A DNA stretch of 64,000 nucleotides from Aralia elata (GCA_034770075.1 CM068388.1:16081653-16145652), one strand, 5' to 3'. Shown: positions 1-11,600, counted from the stretch's first letter. Made by a program: numbers and translations. Notes: generated from the sequence alone by a model not told the origin.

Positions 1-1626
1 ATGGTACGAGGTACCCACCAAGTCCTGAAAGCCTCACTCGTACTGGGGCCTGTGGAAAGCATCCGACCGTCCTCCCCGGCGAGCATGATCTCCGAGGGCT
101 GAGAATCCAGCGGCCAGAAAGTAGTGAAAGAAAGGGAGTGCGGGATGCGGATCTCCCCAGTGACGCATCTGAATGCGCGCTCTCCCAGATACATCACCCA
201 GCCTCCAACACTCTGCAAAGTGAGGCGACGGGTGGAAAGCTCGAACTCCGGGCCGGAAGGATGCCCGTCAGCAAACCCCACAGTCAGATGCTCGGAGAGG
301 TAGGGAATCCAGACGACGTCGGCAGCCGTGATCAACTCCAGCTGAATACGACAATGTGCAAAGCTGCCCGACACGGGGACCTCCTCCAGAGTACTGTGAT
401 GCCATCGCCGACCCCGAGGATAAGTGTCCGGGCCCAGAGTAGTGATAGGCCTCAGACATGGCAGCCGCTCGTAAGCCCAGAACTGTGAATAGAAACAAGG
501 CAAGGCATGAGTCACTATCAAATACAGAAAAGAGATGAAAGGAAAAGAAATACAGTAAGAGAGAGGAGGAGGGGACTCACCAACAGAAAGTGGTAGAAGC
601 CGAGCCAGGCATCAGTCTGTCCCTCTGAGCGTAGACGCATGCCATGGAGGAAATAGGCAAAGGTGAATGACCCCCAGTCATAGTCACCGATGCGGTCCAC
701 GTCTCTGACCGCTCCTACGACGCTGAAATGAATGGTGGAGGAGTTGTTCCCCAGAAAACAACCCCTCATGATGGTCAGGAACAGGCGACGTAGCAGAATG
801 TCCCTGGTGCCCTGATCCGCGGGAATGGGCAGTGCGTACAGACCCCCAACAGCATCGACAGCCAAGGCGCCGGATCGAATGCTACGGGCCTTGAAGACCC
901 GATCCTCAGCACCAAAGCCTAATAAAGCTCGGACCTCCACTGGAGTGATATCAAGATCCAGGGGGACACGGGACCCGGTGAACTCTATGCCCGTAATGTA
1001 CCTCCAATCCCAGGGGGTCAGCACGACCTCGCAGTCAAGAAGATGGAGAGACTGCGTATGGTGGAACCATCGCTCGGATAAAGCCCTCATGTAACCCCAG
1101 GGGCACTGACGGGGAATGATAGTGAAGAAATGTCGAAAGCCCCAAGAGTCCACCATCTCCCGGTAATCACTATGCAGGGCCGCGTAGAGAGAGTAAATGT
1201 TGAACCAGTTACCCCTCGGCTGGGTAAACTCAGGCACCTGTGAAAATCACCAATGGGTCAATCCAGATAGAACCGGAAATTGAGAAATCAAGAACAAATG
1301 AAAAGCCGAATCGAGGATACCTCATTAGCCACAAGAGATGCCGAGGGATGACGACTGAGATCCCGACCCAATAGATCGGGTATCTGGACAGAAGCGCCAG
1401 ATAAGGCGCGATGAGTGGGGGGAGCTGATGTGCTGGAAGACGGCTCCTCCACCGCAACCTCCGGAGGAGCAACCTCCTCAACGTCCGGGTGATCAGGACG
1501 GATGACAGACTCCGCCAAGCGACGAGCCTGACGGGTACGAGGGGGAATAGGGGCAGGTGCAGCCCTACGACGGCGAACACCCGAAGTCCGAGAGGCGGAG
1601 GAGCTACTGGGCGCATCACGATCCAT
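1..1626 (-). CDS. PMD (plant mobile domain, MAIN-like) protein; 3 exons, runs off the left edge
   Basis: Three exons join in phase: 1626-1321 (102 codons, ATG at 1626), 1237-581 (219 codons) and 482 to the edge (160 codons with no stop). Introns are 83 and 98 nt with GT..AG ends. At least 481 residues result. Exon 1 is a Ser/Pro/Arg-rich, probably disordered N-terminus. Exons 2 and 3 match the PF10536-type fold: an ALSERW-HHTQSLHLL segment, then LTPWDWRYITGIEF, a FFLGNNSS-like region (FLGNNSST), and FWAYERLPCLRPIT in exon 3. In Arabidopsis, MAIN/MAIL1 proteins with this domain act in the nucleus in silencing. PMD copies are also carried by Mutator-like and Tat elements, and the position here fits the latter. 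No break is visible, which is unusual among its neighbours. What it does inside a retrotransposon is unknown. Confidence 0.85.
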
Positions 1627-1740
1627 AGCTGGAATAGAACGGGCGAGAAAGAAGGTAAGTTCCCTTTTAAAAATTATGTAATGAACATTCTAAATTTCTA
1701 GCCTCATCATATGATTAATGCAACATGATGCATGGTTATG

Positions 1741-1777
<37 letters not shown>

Positions 1778-2240
1778 GGCAGAGTTCCGTTTGTAAAATG
1801 GACATCCCAGGCATAAGCCAAACGTGTTTTCCATCAATCAAAGCCTCAAACAGATCATAATTGCATTCATATGTGTAAATAAAGCAGGAAAAATGCATGA
1901 TTTTCTTCCAAAAAGGAGCAAACATATACGTGGGACCGCCTCATGAACATAAAATAGGACCCACACAGTTAATACATAGCATGTGCATCTGATAGTACAT
2001 TACATAGCATTGTAAAGCATACATTTTATCTCTAAACATGCAAATAGTCAAATGTATAGCAAAACATTGACGAAATTGAAAAGTGACCGGTCAAAGTGTT
2101 ACCTGTAGCGCGTAGATCGACCCTACCGGAGCAGTTTTTGCAGGAAAATTGAAAAAAATCGACAAAGAGCCCTTGCGAACAAGAAAAATCGAGAGAATCT
2201 CTGAGGATTGCAAGTTGAAAGTGACAGATCTGGAGGAGGC
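1627..2240 (-). other. 5' leader of the PMD gene with an untranslated-region intron
   Basis: On the minus strand a leader follows the TATA-like box at 2248-2254. It ends at a consensus donor (ACAG|GTAACA, exon end 2103). The matching acceptor (TATTCCAG) lies two bases before the ATG, so the coding exon starts at 1628. The predicted intron is 1629-2102 (474 nt) and contains an A33 run on the plus strand at about 1742-1774, a pyrimidine tract on the transcribed strand. A 5'UTR intron is typical of expressed plant genes. This is inferred from splice-site sequence only. Confidence 0.55.
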
Positions 2241-2244
2241 GCGT

Positions 2245-2332
2245 TGGTTATAAGGCCCGATCTTGGCCGCAGATGTATCTGCGGCTGGCCGCAGATCCAT
2301 CTGCGGCTGGCCGCAGATCCATCTGCGGCTGG
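2245..2332 (-). promoter_or_regulatory. Candidate PMD-gene promoter: three palindromes plus TATA-like box
   Basis: Three near-identical palindromes of the form GCCGCAGATCCATCTGCGGC lie back to back at about 2266-2332. A TTATAA box sits at 2248-2253, about 10 bp beyond them on the minus strand. The same palindrome followed closely by a TATA-like box occurs in the LTR promoter at 3816-3953 on the plus strand, so this block looks like a second use of the same promoter design. Confidence 0.5.
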
Positions 2333-2393
2333 CCCTGGTGGGCCCCAACTTGCTCCCTTGAAGCCATTTGACGTGTTGAAGTGAAAAGGTTAC

Positions 2394-3285
2394 GAGATGG
2401 GTGACCGGCGACGATACCCGGCCCCGACATGACGATCGACCGACGATGATAACCGGCGATCATGAGATGGATGTCCGGCGACGATAACCGGCTCCGACAA
2501 GATAACCAACCGGCGACGATAACCGGGGGTTACGAGATGGGCGACCGGCGACGATACCCAGCCCCGACATGACGATCGACCGGCGACGATAACCGGCGAT
2601 CACGAGATGGATGTCCGACGACGATAACCGGCGACGATAACCGGCTCCGACAAGATAACCAACCGGCGACGATAACCGGGGGTTACGAGATGGGCGACCG
2701 GCGACGATACCCGGCCCCGACATGACGATCGACCGGTGACGATAACCTGCGATCACGAGATGGATGTCCGGCGACGATAACCGGCTCCGACAAGATAACC
2801 GACTGGCGACGATAACCGGGGGTTACGAGATGGGTGACCGGCGACGATACCCGGCCCCGACGAGACGATCGACCGGCGACGATAACCGGCGATCACGAGA
2901 TGGATGTCCGGCGACGATAACCGGCTCCGTCAGATAACCAACCGGCGACGATAACGGGGGGTTGTGAGATGGGTGACCGGCGACGATACCCGGCCCCGAC
3001 GAAACGATCGACCGGCGACGATAACCGGCGATCATGGGATGGATGTCCGGCGACGATAACCGGCTCCGTCAGATAACCAACCGGCGACGATAACCGGGGG
3101 TTGTGAGATGGGTGACCGGCGACGATACCCGGCCCCGACGAAACGATCGACCGGCGACGATAACCGGCGATCACGAGATGGATATCCGGCGACGATAACC
3201 GGCTCCGACAGATAACCAACCGGCGACGATAACCGGGGGTTACGCGATGGGTGACCGGCGACGATACCCGGCCCCGAACGAGACG
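2394..3285. repeat. Tandem array, about seven units of 139-140 bp
   Basis: The marker GTGACCGGCGACGATACCC (or GCGACC variant) starts at about 2401, 2541, 2694, 2834, 2973, 3112 and 3251. Spacings are 140, 153, 140, 139, 139 and 139. The 153-bp unit carries an extra GCGACGATAACCG-like segment. Each unit itself contains several copies of CCGGCGACGATAACCGG, so a short word was amplified first and the 139-bp unit later. Position between the antisense gene and the PPT/LTR matches the variable 3'UTR of Tat elements, known as a source of satellite DNA. Long ORFs through it are by-products of the repeat. Confidence 0.9.
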
Positions 3286-3502
3286 ATAGATTGAAAGAGT
3301 GAACCCAAAGACTAACAAACACGGTCAAGGGGTTGATACATTGACACTCTTACGAATGTCTTGCATGCATTGCATCTTATGTTGCATCATAAGCTATATG
3401 TGTGGCATCACGTGTGTACTGTCATTCTTACGCACTGTCATTCATGCATCGAGTGTCTATTCTTTATCCTGTTCATTTCATTTATCATTTCATAAACGTG
3501 AT
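3286..3502. other. Unique 3' sequence between the array and the PPT
   Basis: About 215 bp of non-repeated sequence rich in TGCAT words. No gene is seen. It is the last internal segment of the Tat-type element. Confidence 0.5.
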
Positions 3503-3515
3503 AAAGAGGGGCAGC
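3503..3515 (+). other. Polypurine tract
   Basis: AAAGAGGGGCAGC lies immediately before the LTR start TGTAGACACC. This is the expected position of the plus-strand primer for reverse transcription and fixes the element's orientation. Confidence 0.7.
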
Positions 3516-5604
3516 TGTAGACACCCGAATTTCGCGTTTCCTTCTACTAACCATGACAGGAGGGCGAAATCGTCAATTGAACCGGCTTGCGGGAGCAAAG
3601 GAGCGGGCACAAGGGCGAGCACCCGGCACCGCCGCAATGTTTTAGGCAAACCAAGTTTACGTGACAATAAAGCCGTCCGAGGCAGGCATTTCCGAATGAG
3701 GTGGCACGTCTCCCGGAAATTCCCGGACTGCAGATTACGAGCCTGTCAGCGAAAACCGACGTTGCGGCACGAAAATCGAGGCATGGCACGAAAATCGAGA
3801 AAGTCAAGCCCGCCAGCCGCGGATAGATCTGCGGCCAAGTGGGTGCGCCAGCACGGAAACCAGGAAATCAGCAAATCAGCACTACCAGCTGAGTGCGATG
3901 GGAGGCGTGCTAGCTGGCCAGCCGCAGATCCATCTGCGGCCAGCCTATTTAAGCCCAGCTTCGGGCAGCATACAGGAGGTTGGAGAATTGGAGGAAGAAG
4001 GAGAATACAGCAACAGCCAACTCGGAAATTGAGGAAGAAATAGCATAAATTTTGCAATCAAATAGGAAGAAAAGAGAGAAAAAAGAGAGGAATAATTTTC
4101 TTTTGATTTGATTGTATCAAATAGATTCTTTCCTTCTATTCAAATACATCAAGTTTACATCCATTTGGATATCAATTGCAAGGTGAAATCTCTTTGGTGA
4201 TATCAATTTCTATCATATCATTTGATCAAATTAGATGCAATTTTTCATGTAATTTATTGATTGAACAATGAATTAGGGATTATGAGTGAAGTTTCCATCG
4301 GAATAAAACTCTTCCTAATAACCCGATGATATTCGTTCATTAATTTCTTTGTTTGTTTTAAGGTGTTATATTTGGTATCAATTCCTTTAAATCGTTATTT
4401 TAGGATGTCTTGGTATTGTTAGATTATCCGGGTTGGTTTATTTTCTTGTAATATCCGATTGTTTGTGTGTGGATACTTGGTTGTGAGCCTAGGAAAGCGA
4501 CCCCGGGGTCCCAATCCGATGATGGACATATCTTGATGTAAGAAGTAGAAATGACGTAGTTTTCATTGTAAATATGTAATCGTTGGGCCTTAAAACGACG
4601 CTAAGGCGAGAATCGTGCTTAAGGCCCCAAAATAGTGAAATTTGTGATTGTTGGCGTTCGGGGACATTTTGATGGCTTACATGCCCATGAATAGCCCCGA
4701 CGCGTGTTTATGCTTGATTTGATTTATGACACGAAATTGATTTCAAAGCTAAATGATAAGATTTTCATAAAATCAATCAAAGTAGGATATTAGAATCACG
4801 AGGTTAAAATTTGAGAAATGTTAATGAATGTCGATTCCTATCTAACGAGAAAGCTAAAGAAAAATCGTTTTCCAAAACATCACCCAAATTGATTTTATAA
4901 ATAAATGGCGTTTTATTAAACCGTTGTGCATAGGGTTAAAGAGATTCTAGAAGTTGCCCATCGTTTGAGTTACGAAAGCAACGTATAGATCTCGATTCCT
5001 ATTTTGACGAAGGTTTAAAACTCTTGTTTCACCAAAACGACACCTAATGAAAATCTCATAGTTTTGACAAATTAAAATCAAACCTTTCTTATAAAGAATC
5101 AAGCTTTCTCGTATAAATCGAAGGACATTCCGAAGCATTCTCAAATCAAAGCACTATTTTCCCTAAGAAATCCAAATGATTCTTTCATACAAACTCACCA
5201 CAACATTCATTTAGGCACACACACACACACACGCACGCATATACGTTTCATGAATTAAAGGATAGGAAAAGCATCAAGATTGCGGTAACCGTGTTTCACG
5301 GAAGTCGAGGGGTGCCTAACACCTTCCCCTCACTTAAGCAAGCCCCCGAACTCTATGAATCTCGATTCGCAGACCAATTAATTCGGAGTCACATATGAGC
5401 CAGCGATTTATAAAAAACGAAAACTCGGATGAGTTGGTACATCCATTTCAAATATACCAACTGGCGACTCTGGTTAATTGGCTCATTATAAAAAACGATC
5501 TTTTAAAACCCCGTCGACATCAATGCCGATCTTTTCCAAAGAATCATTAAATCAAAAGGCAAAAAAATCGGAAAAGGCTAGAAAGCGAAAACCCGGCGTC
5601 GACA
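3516..5604 (+). repeat. Tat-type LTR (3' copy)
   Basis: The LTR starts TGTAGACACCCGAATTTCGC. The proposed end, GCGAAAACCCGGCGTCGACA at 5585-5604, is an imperfect inverted copy of that start, giving TG...CA termini. Length is about 2.09 kb. Inside are palindromic boxes and a TATA-like sequence, a CA microsatellite at about 5216-5234, and the segment GAGGGGTGCCTAACACCTTC near 5310 that is common in Tat LTRs. A TGGCGACTC segment at 5462, normally found just outside Tat LTRs, lies about 140 bp inside this end, so the boundary is not fully settled. Confidence 0.7.
3816..3960 (+). promoter_or_regulatory. LTR promoter: palindromes and TATA-like box
   Basis: Palindromes GCCGCGGATAGATCTGCGGC (from 3816) and GCCGCAGATCCATCTGCGGC (about 3921-3940) precede CCTATTTAAG at 3944-3953. 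Transcription probably starts about 30 bp further on. The same palindrome is found upstream of the antisense PMD gene. Confidence 0.55.
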
Positions 5605-5742
5605 TTCCTCGACATACTTTCTATAATACAATTTGCACATCTCACATGTAACTTTATTAATTTATCAATTTAACACTTTACTGTTTAAAATAATAATTAT
5701 AAGAAAATTAGATTCTCTTTATTAAAAATTCGGGGTCTTACA
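5605..5742 (-). repeat. Terminal fragment of another LTR
   Basis: The AT-rich segment ends GGGGTCTTACA at 5742. Read on the minus strand this is TGTAAGACCCCGAATTT, a typical Ty3/gypsy LTR start similar in style to the Tekay LTR start in this window (TGTAATGACC). It separates the Tat LTR from the split transposase gene that begins at 5743. The rest was removed or lies beyond the Tat insertion to the left. Confidence 0.45.
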
Positions 5743-5848
5743 CAATTCAATAGAAAGACAGAGAAGAAGGGCGTTGTTAGTCGATTGTCGGATAGTGAGG
5801 TCTTGGGCTGGTTGAACAATCTGAAATTTTCACCGCCAAGGAAGGAGA
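5743..5848 (+). pseudogene. CACTA TNP2 transposase fragment, part 1 (left of inner CACTA)
   Basis: Frame 5743-5848 encodes QFNRKTEKKGVVSRLSDSEV and on to FSPPRKE. It aligns with residues of the inner element's transposase just before its LRPIGYGNTHNWTH segment. The reading frame continues in part 2 at 14872 once one copy of the AGA duplication is removed (RKE-NNKLRAIGYG). It is therefore the left half of a transposase gene split by the 9.0 kb CACTA insertion. The upstream part of the gene is missing. Confidence 0.9.
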
Positions 5849-6262
5849 CACTACAAGAAAAAAGTCTAATTCCGACGGAATATTCCGTCGGAAATAGTCC
5901 TATTCCGTCGGAATTAACATATTGCCGACGGACCATTCCGTCGGAAATTCGGTCGAAAATACAACCCTCGGAATTAAGTCCGTCGAAACTTTCGTCGGAA
6001 TAGAACTATTTCCGACGAACTATTTTCGACGAAACTTCCGTCGGAAATATGTGAATTCCGACGGAATGTATTCCGTCGAAAATAATTCAGTCGGCGATAA
6101 GACGCCACGCGGCATTCCCTGGGGCGTTTAGTACCTCGTTAATCCCGACGGAATGTCCGTCGGAAATAATACATGTCCATCGGAAATAAGTATTTTTTGA
6201 AATAAATTTTAATGTTTAAGTCCGACGGAATTTGCGTCGGAAATACCTTATTCCGTCGGAAA
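5849..6262. repeat. Left CACTA terminus and subterminal repeats
   Basis: After the 13-bp terminal repeat there are about 15 copies of TTCCGACGGAAT-like words in both orientations, with the core CCGACGGA/TCCGTCGG. In En/Spm such subterminal words are the binding sites of the TNPA protein needed for excision. The block ends near a run of T at about 6267. Confidence 0.85.
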
Positions 6263-6600
6263 TACCTTTTTTTTTTTTAAATAAATTTTTTATTTTTTTG
6301 ATTTTCCAGGTTTTTAAACCCTATTTTTGTACCTGTAACCTGCTTTATCCCAACAACACATATATTACAATGCTAGAAGCTACTTCCAAGAACAACATAT
6401 ATCGTAATCAACTAATAACGTTAAAAACTATCAAAATTAAGTCACTATGTCCCGAAATACATTCAAAACTAAAGAGTATTACATTGATTTACAAAGAATC
6501 AAACTAAACTTTACAATATATGATTTACAAAACATTTAAGTAAGTTCTAAATACAAAACACCTAAGCAAAGTAAACTATATATATAACATGGGCTGAAGA

Positions 6601-8545
6601 CTATGGTGTATGCAAATCAACGTCAGCATGCCCTCCGTCGCCGTCGCCATCCTGTTGATACAATTAAAAATATAACGCATTAGTCCGTATGAAAGTATTA
6701 TTTGAATAACCATGCAAATTAAATAAGTAAAAGTAAATATAATATACCTGAGTAGGCGGGGGCTGACTCCCAATCGGGCCAAAAGCCTCCGATAGTAATG
6801 TAACCACCAACCGGAGCACCTCATCGCGTATCGCGATGAACTGCTTCTGTGGGATACCCGTACTATCGACGGTGGCCCCTGCTGCAATATCCTGGGCGAG
6901 CTGGTGCAGGCGAGCTCGGCTGGGCAACTCCTGCCGACGGATGACCGGATCCGTACGGAACGTCTCCGACACCGCCGCCATGACCCTCTGGAAAATCTCG
7001 TCGTCCAAGCCAGCGCCGGTATGAGATGGTCCGACAAAAGCTCTCGGGCGCTGACGTTGGCTAGAGCCTGCGCAAATAAATATATCATTACTACTAATAT
7101 ATGCAGTTATTTAATCTTAACTTATTAGAAATAATATTACCTCCAGGTAATGTATACGCTGGTATCCTCGGCAATCCCAGCACTCGATATCTGCTGGTAC
7201 TGCTAGTAGGGGGATCCTGAGATGCGACCCATAGTGCCAGCTCCTCATCCCGAGATAATTCAATCTCGGGCGGAGGAACGGTGGAATCTAACGTCCCAGA
7301 GTCCCCCCTAGCAGCCTGCAACTCAGCTACACACTGGTCCCGACTAGCCTGAAATCGGTCCTGTAATTTATGGCTTATACGTAAGTTAATTATATTATTT
7401 TATGAACTAACTAATATTAAACATTACGTAAAATTACGATTACACTTACCCGTATAGCTAATGCTGCGGGAGACATAGTAGAGTCCTTTGGCGTGTGGGC
7501 TCTATCCTAGAACTCTAACATAGACGGAGGTCGGCCTAAGCTCTGTCGCATGGCCTAATAAATACATTCATAAAGGAGTTATGAAGTTTACTTCTGACAA
7601 ATGAGTTACTAAACAACTAAGTATATGACACTTACCGATTTCGCCTCCTCAAAAGACTGCGAGCCAGTAGTGTGTACCACTCGGAGCTGACGACGGTTCT
7701 TCTTTGCCTGCTCTGACTTCTTCTTGAAGTCGTTAGCATCCCAGTGCGTACACATAGCCTCCCACGCTGCATCAGAGACTATGCGGGGCGGGTGATCTCT
7801 AAGCGTGGTCCCAGGCTGGTCATCAACTGCCCGGGCTGCCCTCTGTCGCATCTCATACAGCCAGCCGGCGTAGTTCTTGGCGATGTGTGCAATAACAACA
7901 TCATCGCCGGCTGCCTGAGAGATGCCCTTAGCATATGTAAAATATCTCTATAACAAAAGTTTACAAGTTAGGAACCATTAAATTATTGGGCAACAACTAT
8001 GTATGTATAAATTCCGTAATTTATAAGAAAATGAACTTACGTGAAACTCCCGCAAGACAGTGACCATAAACGCGGGATCGTATAGGCTGTACTGACTGAA
8101 GCGCATACACCCAGTCGGGAGGTACGTCAGGCAGATAGCGTGTATGGTCGCCTTAGCGACCGGGTCTAGTATACTACAGTAAAAACAATTGAATATTGTT
8201 ACTTTAAATGTTTAATGCAACAAATTATATAAACTTAACTCTTACTTTTTAAGTCATGGTAGAATACTTACTGGGAAGAGCCGACATCCACTCGGACTAA
8301 CTGTGGAACTGCCGGTGGACGACCGAAGAGACCGAGGTTAGTCTGCCGGTCTCGTCGACGATGAGCATCTGTAATTATATTCTAAAACTTTAGTCAAAAT
8401 ACATAAACTAATTCATATTGAGATATATTATACGTTAACACGAATCAAACCACTTACTAGCTCCTGAAGACGAGCCTCCAGCCTGGCTCGCGTCTCCGGA
8501 TCCTGATCGCCCCCCGCCGCGACCACCACCGCTATGTCTAGCTAT
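6601..8545 (-). pseudogene. CACTA Transposase_24 (Ptta/En/Spm, TNPA-like) gene, 8 exons, one nonsense codon
   Basis: Eight exons join in phase with GT..AG introns: 8545-8458, 8368-8272, 8173-8041, 7947-7636, 7554-7450, 7360-7141, 7067-6748 and 6651-6601. Together they make 442 codons. The fourth exon encodes the family signature: RIVSDAAWEAMCTHW, a Lys-rich KKKSEQAKKNRRQ stretch and HTTGSQSFEEAK. The protein probably binds the subterminal CCGACGGA words. A TAG at 7507-7509 (EF-stop-DRAH) replaces the TGG kept in the related copy at 15934-21049. The expected first codon reads ATA here but ATG in that copy. A good splice acceptor (TTATTTCAG) lies just upstream of exon 1, so a further upstream exon is possible, as in En/Spm TNPA. 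Confidence 0.85.
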
Positions 8546-8644
8546 AAATGAGCTACTGAAATAACGAAAATATAATATATTATTACTATTTAAATCTAAT
8601 ATATTAATATTAAATTATTTACTAATTTTAAACACGTTTAGAGG

Positions 8645-11600
8645 TTATACGTCGTCAAACCGATCAGATTCAACATCAATATCATCATCCGATTCAGTCT
8701 CTTCCTCATCATCATCGATATCAGATTCGTTGTCGTTATCATCTTCAACGATAACGTACTCATTAACAACCTCCAAATCATCGACTTCCTCATCGTCGGG
8801 TACGTCAACCACATCATTTGTCATCACATCTTCATCATTTAGATGCACCTGCCTGGGATTGCTAACATCTTCTTGCAACGCCTCATCCATCCCCAACATA
8901 TTTGCACTATCAAATGCACATGTTTTCGTTGTGACAACTGTATACCAGGGGCTTCTACTATTTACGACGTTAGGAGCGTAGTACACTTGAGTCGCTTGAC
9001 TGGCTAACACGAATACGTCATCAGATTTGAGTTTTGACTTGATATCTACTGTGACGATTCTATTACGATCAATTTTAACACCTTTTTCAGTATCAAACCA
9101 ACGACACTTAAATGTAACTACCTTATTACCCCCGGGATAATTAAGCACAAGTACATCCTCTAGACGTCCATAGTAATTGGACTCAGAATCATTGTAACAG
9201 CTTCCTAACACCACAACCCCAGAGTTGACTGATGTGAGTTCATTCAAGTTGTCGACCTTAAATCTGTACCCATTCACGATACATCCAGGAAAAGAACTAA
9301 CAACCTTGGAAGGACCACGTATGACATCTCTAAAACGCTCAAAAATATTCTCTGCCTCAACCCTTGTCTGAAACCACTGTTGGAAAGTTGCAGTAGTGAG
9401 TGCTTCCAACTGGGCAGCAGTTAAATCCGGGTTAGAAGCATACGCTTCCTCTTCGAATGAACTGAAAGAATAAAAAAATACTTTAATATATAAGTTGATA
9501 ACGATTATAAATTATATTAGATGTGACATATAACAAAACATACTTTATGTACGACGATACTTCTGGCATATTTAGAAGCACGTATGTGGATACTATCTTC
9601 AACTCTTTCTCGCTTAAGTAAGTCATCGTCTCATGACCAAATGGTTTACTCGGATATGTGAATACAGCTAACTCATTATCAGCATGAGATTGGGGACCGA
9701 CAACCTCATTCCTACTTAAACGGTTGTGCTTTGTTGAGACAACATCGTCAAAATACAATGAGCAGAAGTTGACAAGCTCTTCCTCCGTATAGCGTTCAAC
9801 AATAGAACCCTCAACATGAGCTTTGTTTTTCACTTTCTGCTTTAATCGACGCATATACCTACAGATATTGCATTTTAATATGATTAATGTGAAAGATATG
9901 AGCATATGCAATTTGTAGATTATATTACCTCTCAAAAGGATACATCCACCGATATTGCACCGGACCGCCAAGTTTAAGTTCATACGGTAGATGAATAGGC
10001 AGATGTTCCATCGAGTCAAAGAACTTGGGGGGAATATCATTTCGAGCTTGCCATACCTGGTAAGCACAATATTGTTCTCCATCTGCTCCACATCACCATA
10101 CCTGATAACAGTTGAGCATAGATCCCGAAAGAAATTTGAGAGATCGGTCAATGCATCCAACACCTTTCTGGGTAACATCTCACGAAATGCAATTGGCATC
10201 AACTTCTGCATAAATACATGACAATCGTGACTTTTGAACCCAGTAATCTTTAGCTGCTCAACATTTATGCAACGAGATATGTTAGAAGCATATCCATCTG
10301 GAAGCTTCAACCCACTGACCCACTTGCACACGTCTTCAACTTGTTGCTTAGTAAGACAGAATTGAGCTTTAGGTTTTGAATTGTTAGCGCGAAGCCACAA
10401 CTCCGGCCTGATGTTCAGTGCCTCTAAGTCTTTTCGGGCATTGCCATTGTCTTTTGTTTTACCACTCGCATCTAACACAGTGTAAAACAAATTCTCAAAA
10501 ATATTCTTTTCTGTATGCATGACATCAATACAATGACGGACTGAAAGTGTGACCCAGTACGGCAACTCAAACCATATGGGGACGTGTGTCCAATTATGAG
10601 TGTTCCCGTACCCAATTGGTCTCAGTTTACTGTGCCCCTTGCCTGGCGGTGGAAATGTCAACTCGTTCAGTAAGGTCAAGACCTCGTTCCCCGATAGTCT
10701 ACCAACAACCCCCTTCTTCTCTGTCTTTCTGTTGAACTGCGCAGACATCTTTCTGTAGTTGTGATCAACAGGCAAGAATCTACGAGCTGTTCCAAAGAAA
10801 CTACATTTTCGCCCATGCTGCAACTGATGACCTTGCACATCCCCCATACAGACTGGACATGACAGCTTCCCGTGAGTCGACCAACCACTAATCATCCCAA
10901 GAGTTGGAAAGTCAGTGATAGTCCACAAAAAGGCTGCCTTCATCAAAAAATTCTGCCCAACTGATTTATCATATGTCTGGACCCCCGTCTCCCATAGCAT
11001 CTTTAGTTCATCGACTAACAGCCTGAGGTACACGTTTATGTCTTTTGTAGGACTCTTATCACCCGGTATGAGTAAAGTCAAGAACAAATACGGATCCCTC
11101 ATGCACATAGACGGTGGAAGATTATAAGCTACCATTATGACTGGCCAAACTGAGTAAGGCTGGCTAAAATTATTAAAAGGGCAAAATCCATCCGTAGCCA
11201 TGCCGAGCCTCACATTTCTAACTTCCTCCGCAAACAGTGGGAAATTTTCATCAAATTTCTTCCATTCATCTCCATCTGCAGGGTGTGTCAGTTGACCAGG
11301 CACGACGTCCCTTGTTCTATGCCAACTCATATGATGAGCCGTGTGAGACGACATGAATAGCCGTTGCAGCCTCGGCGCAAGAGGAAAATACCGTAGGATC
11401 TTCTTGGGCATATGTTTCTCCTTCCCCCCACGTTTTGTCACCTTGTACCGAGGTAAGTTACATATAGCACACTGGACCTTATCTCTGTCCGTCCTATAAT
11501 ATAACATGCAGTCCTGCTCACAAGCATCGATCTTCTGATAACCCATATTCAACCCCTTTACCATCTTCTTCACTTCGTAATAGTTCGAGGGCAAAGTGTG

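Larger units (their letters stand above)
1..5604 (+). mobile_element. 3' part of a Tat-lineage Ty3/gypsy retrotransposon, truncated by the window edge
   Basis: In order, the region holds an antisense plant-mobile-domain gene, a tandem-repeat array, a purine-rich tract at 3503-3515 and a long terminal repeat starting TGTAGACACC at 3516. The tract directly before the LTR sets the element on the plus strand with this LTR as its 3' copy. Gag-pol and the 5' LTR would lie left of the window. Tat/Ogre elements are known for long size, extra ORFs that can be antisense, and variable tandem repeats in the 3' untranslated region, and all three features are present here. Assignment to Tat rests on architecture and LTR style (a GGTGCCTAACACC segment and a TGGCGACTC segment near the LTR end), since no reverse transcriptase is visible. 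Confidence 0.75.

Noticed and set aside
825..1094. 89-codon plus-strand ORF
   Set aside because: It is the antisense shadow of PMD exon 2.
2248..3328. Overlapping minus-strand ORFs with repeated GYRRRLSSPV-type peptides
   Set aside because: They are translations of the 139-bp tandem array; the frame exists because the array is free of stops, not because it encodes a protein.
3402..4043. 213-codon plus-strand ORF
   Set aside because: It crosses the PPT and the LTR promoter and has no domain; it is a chance frame in the LTR.
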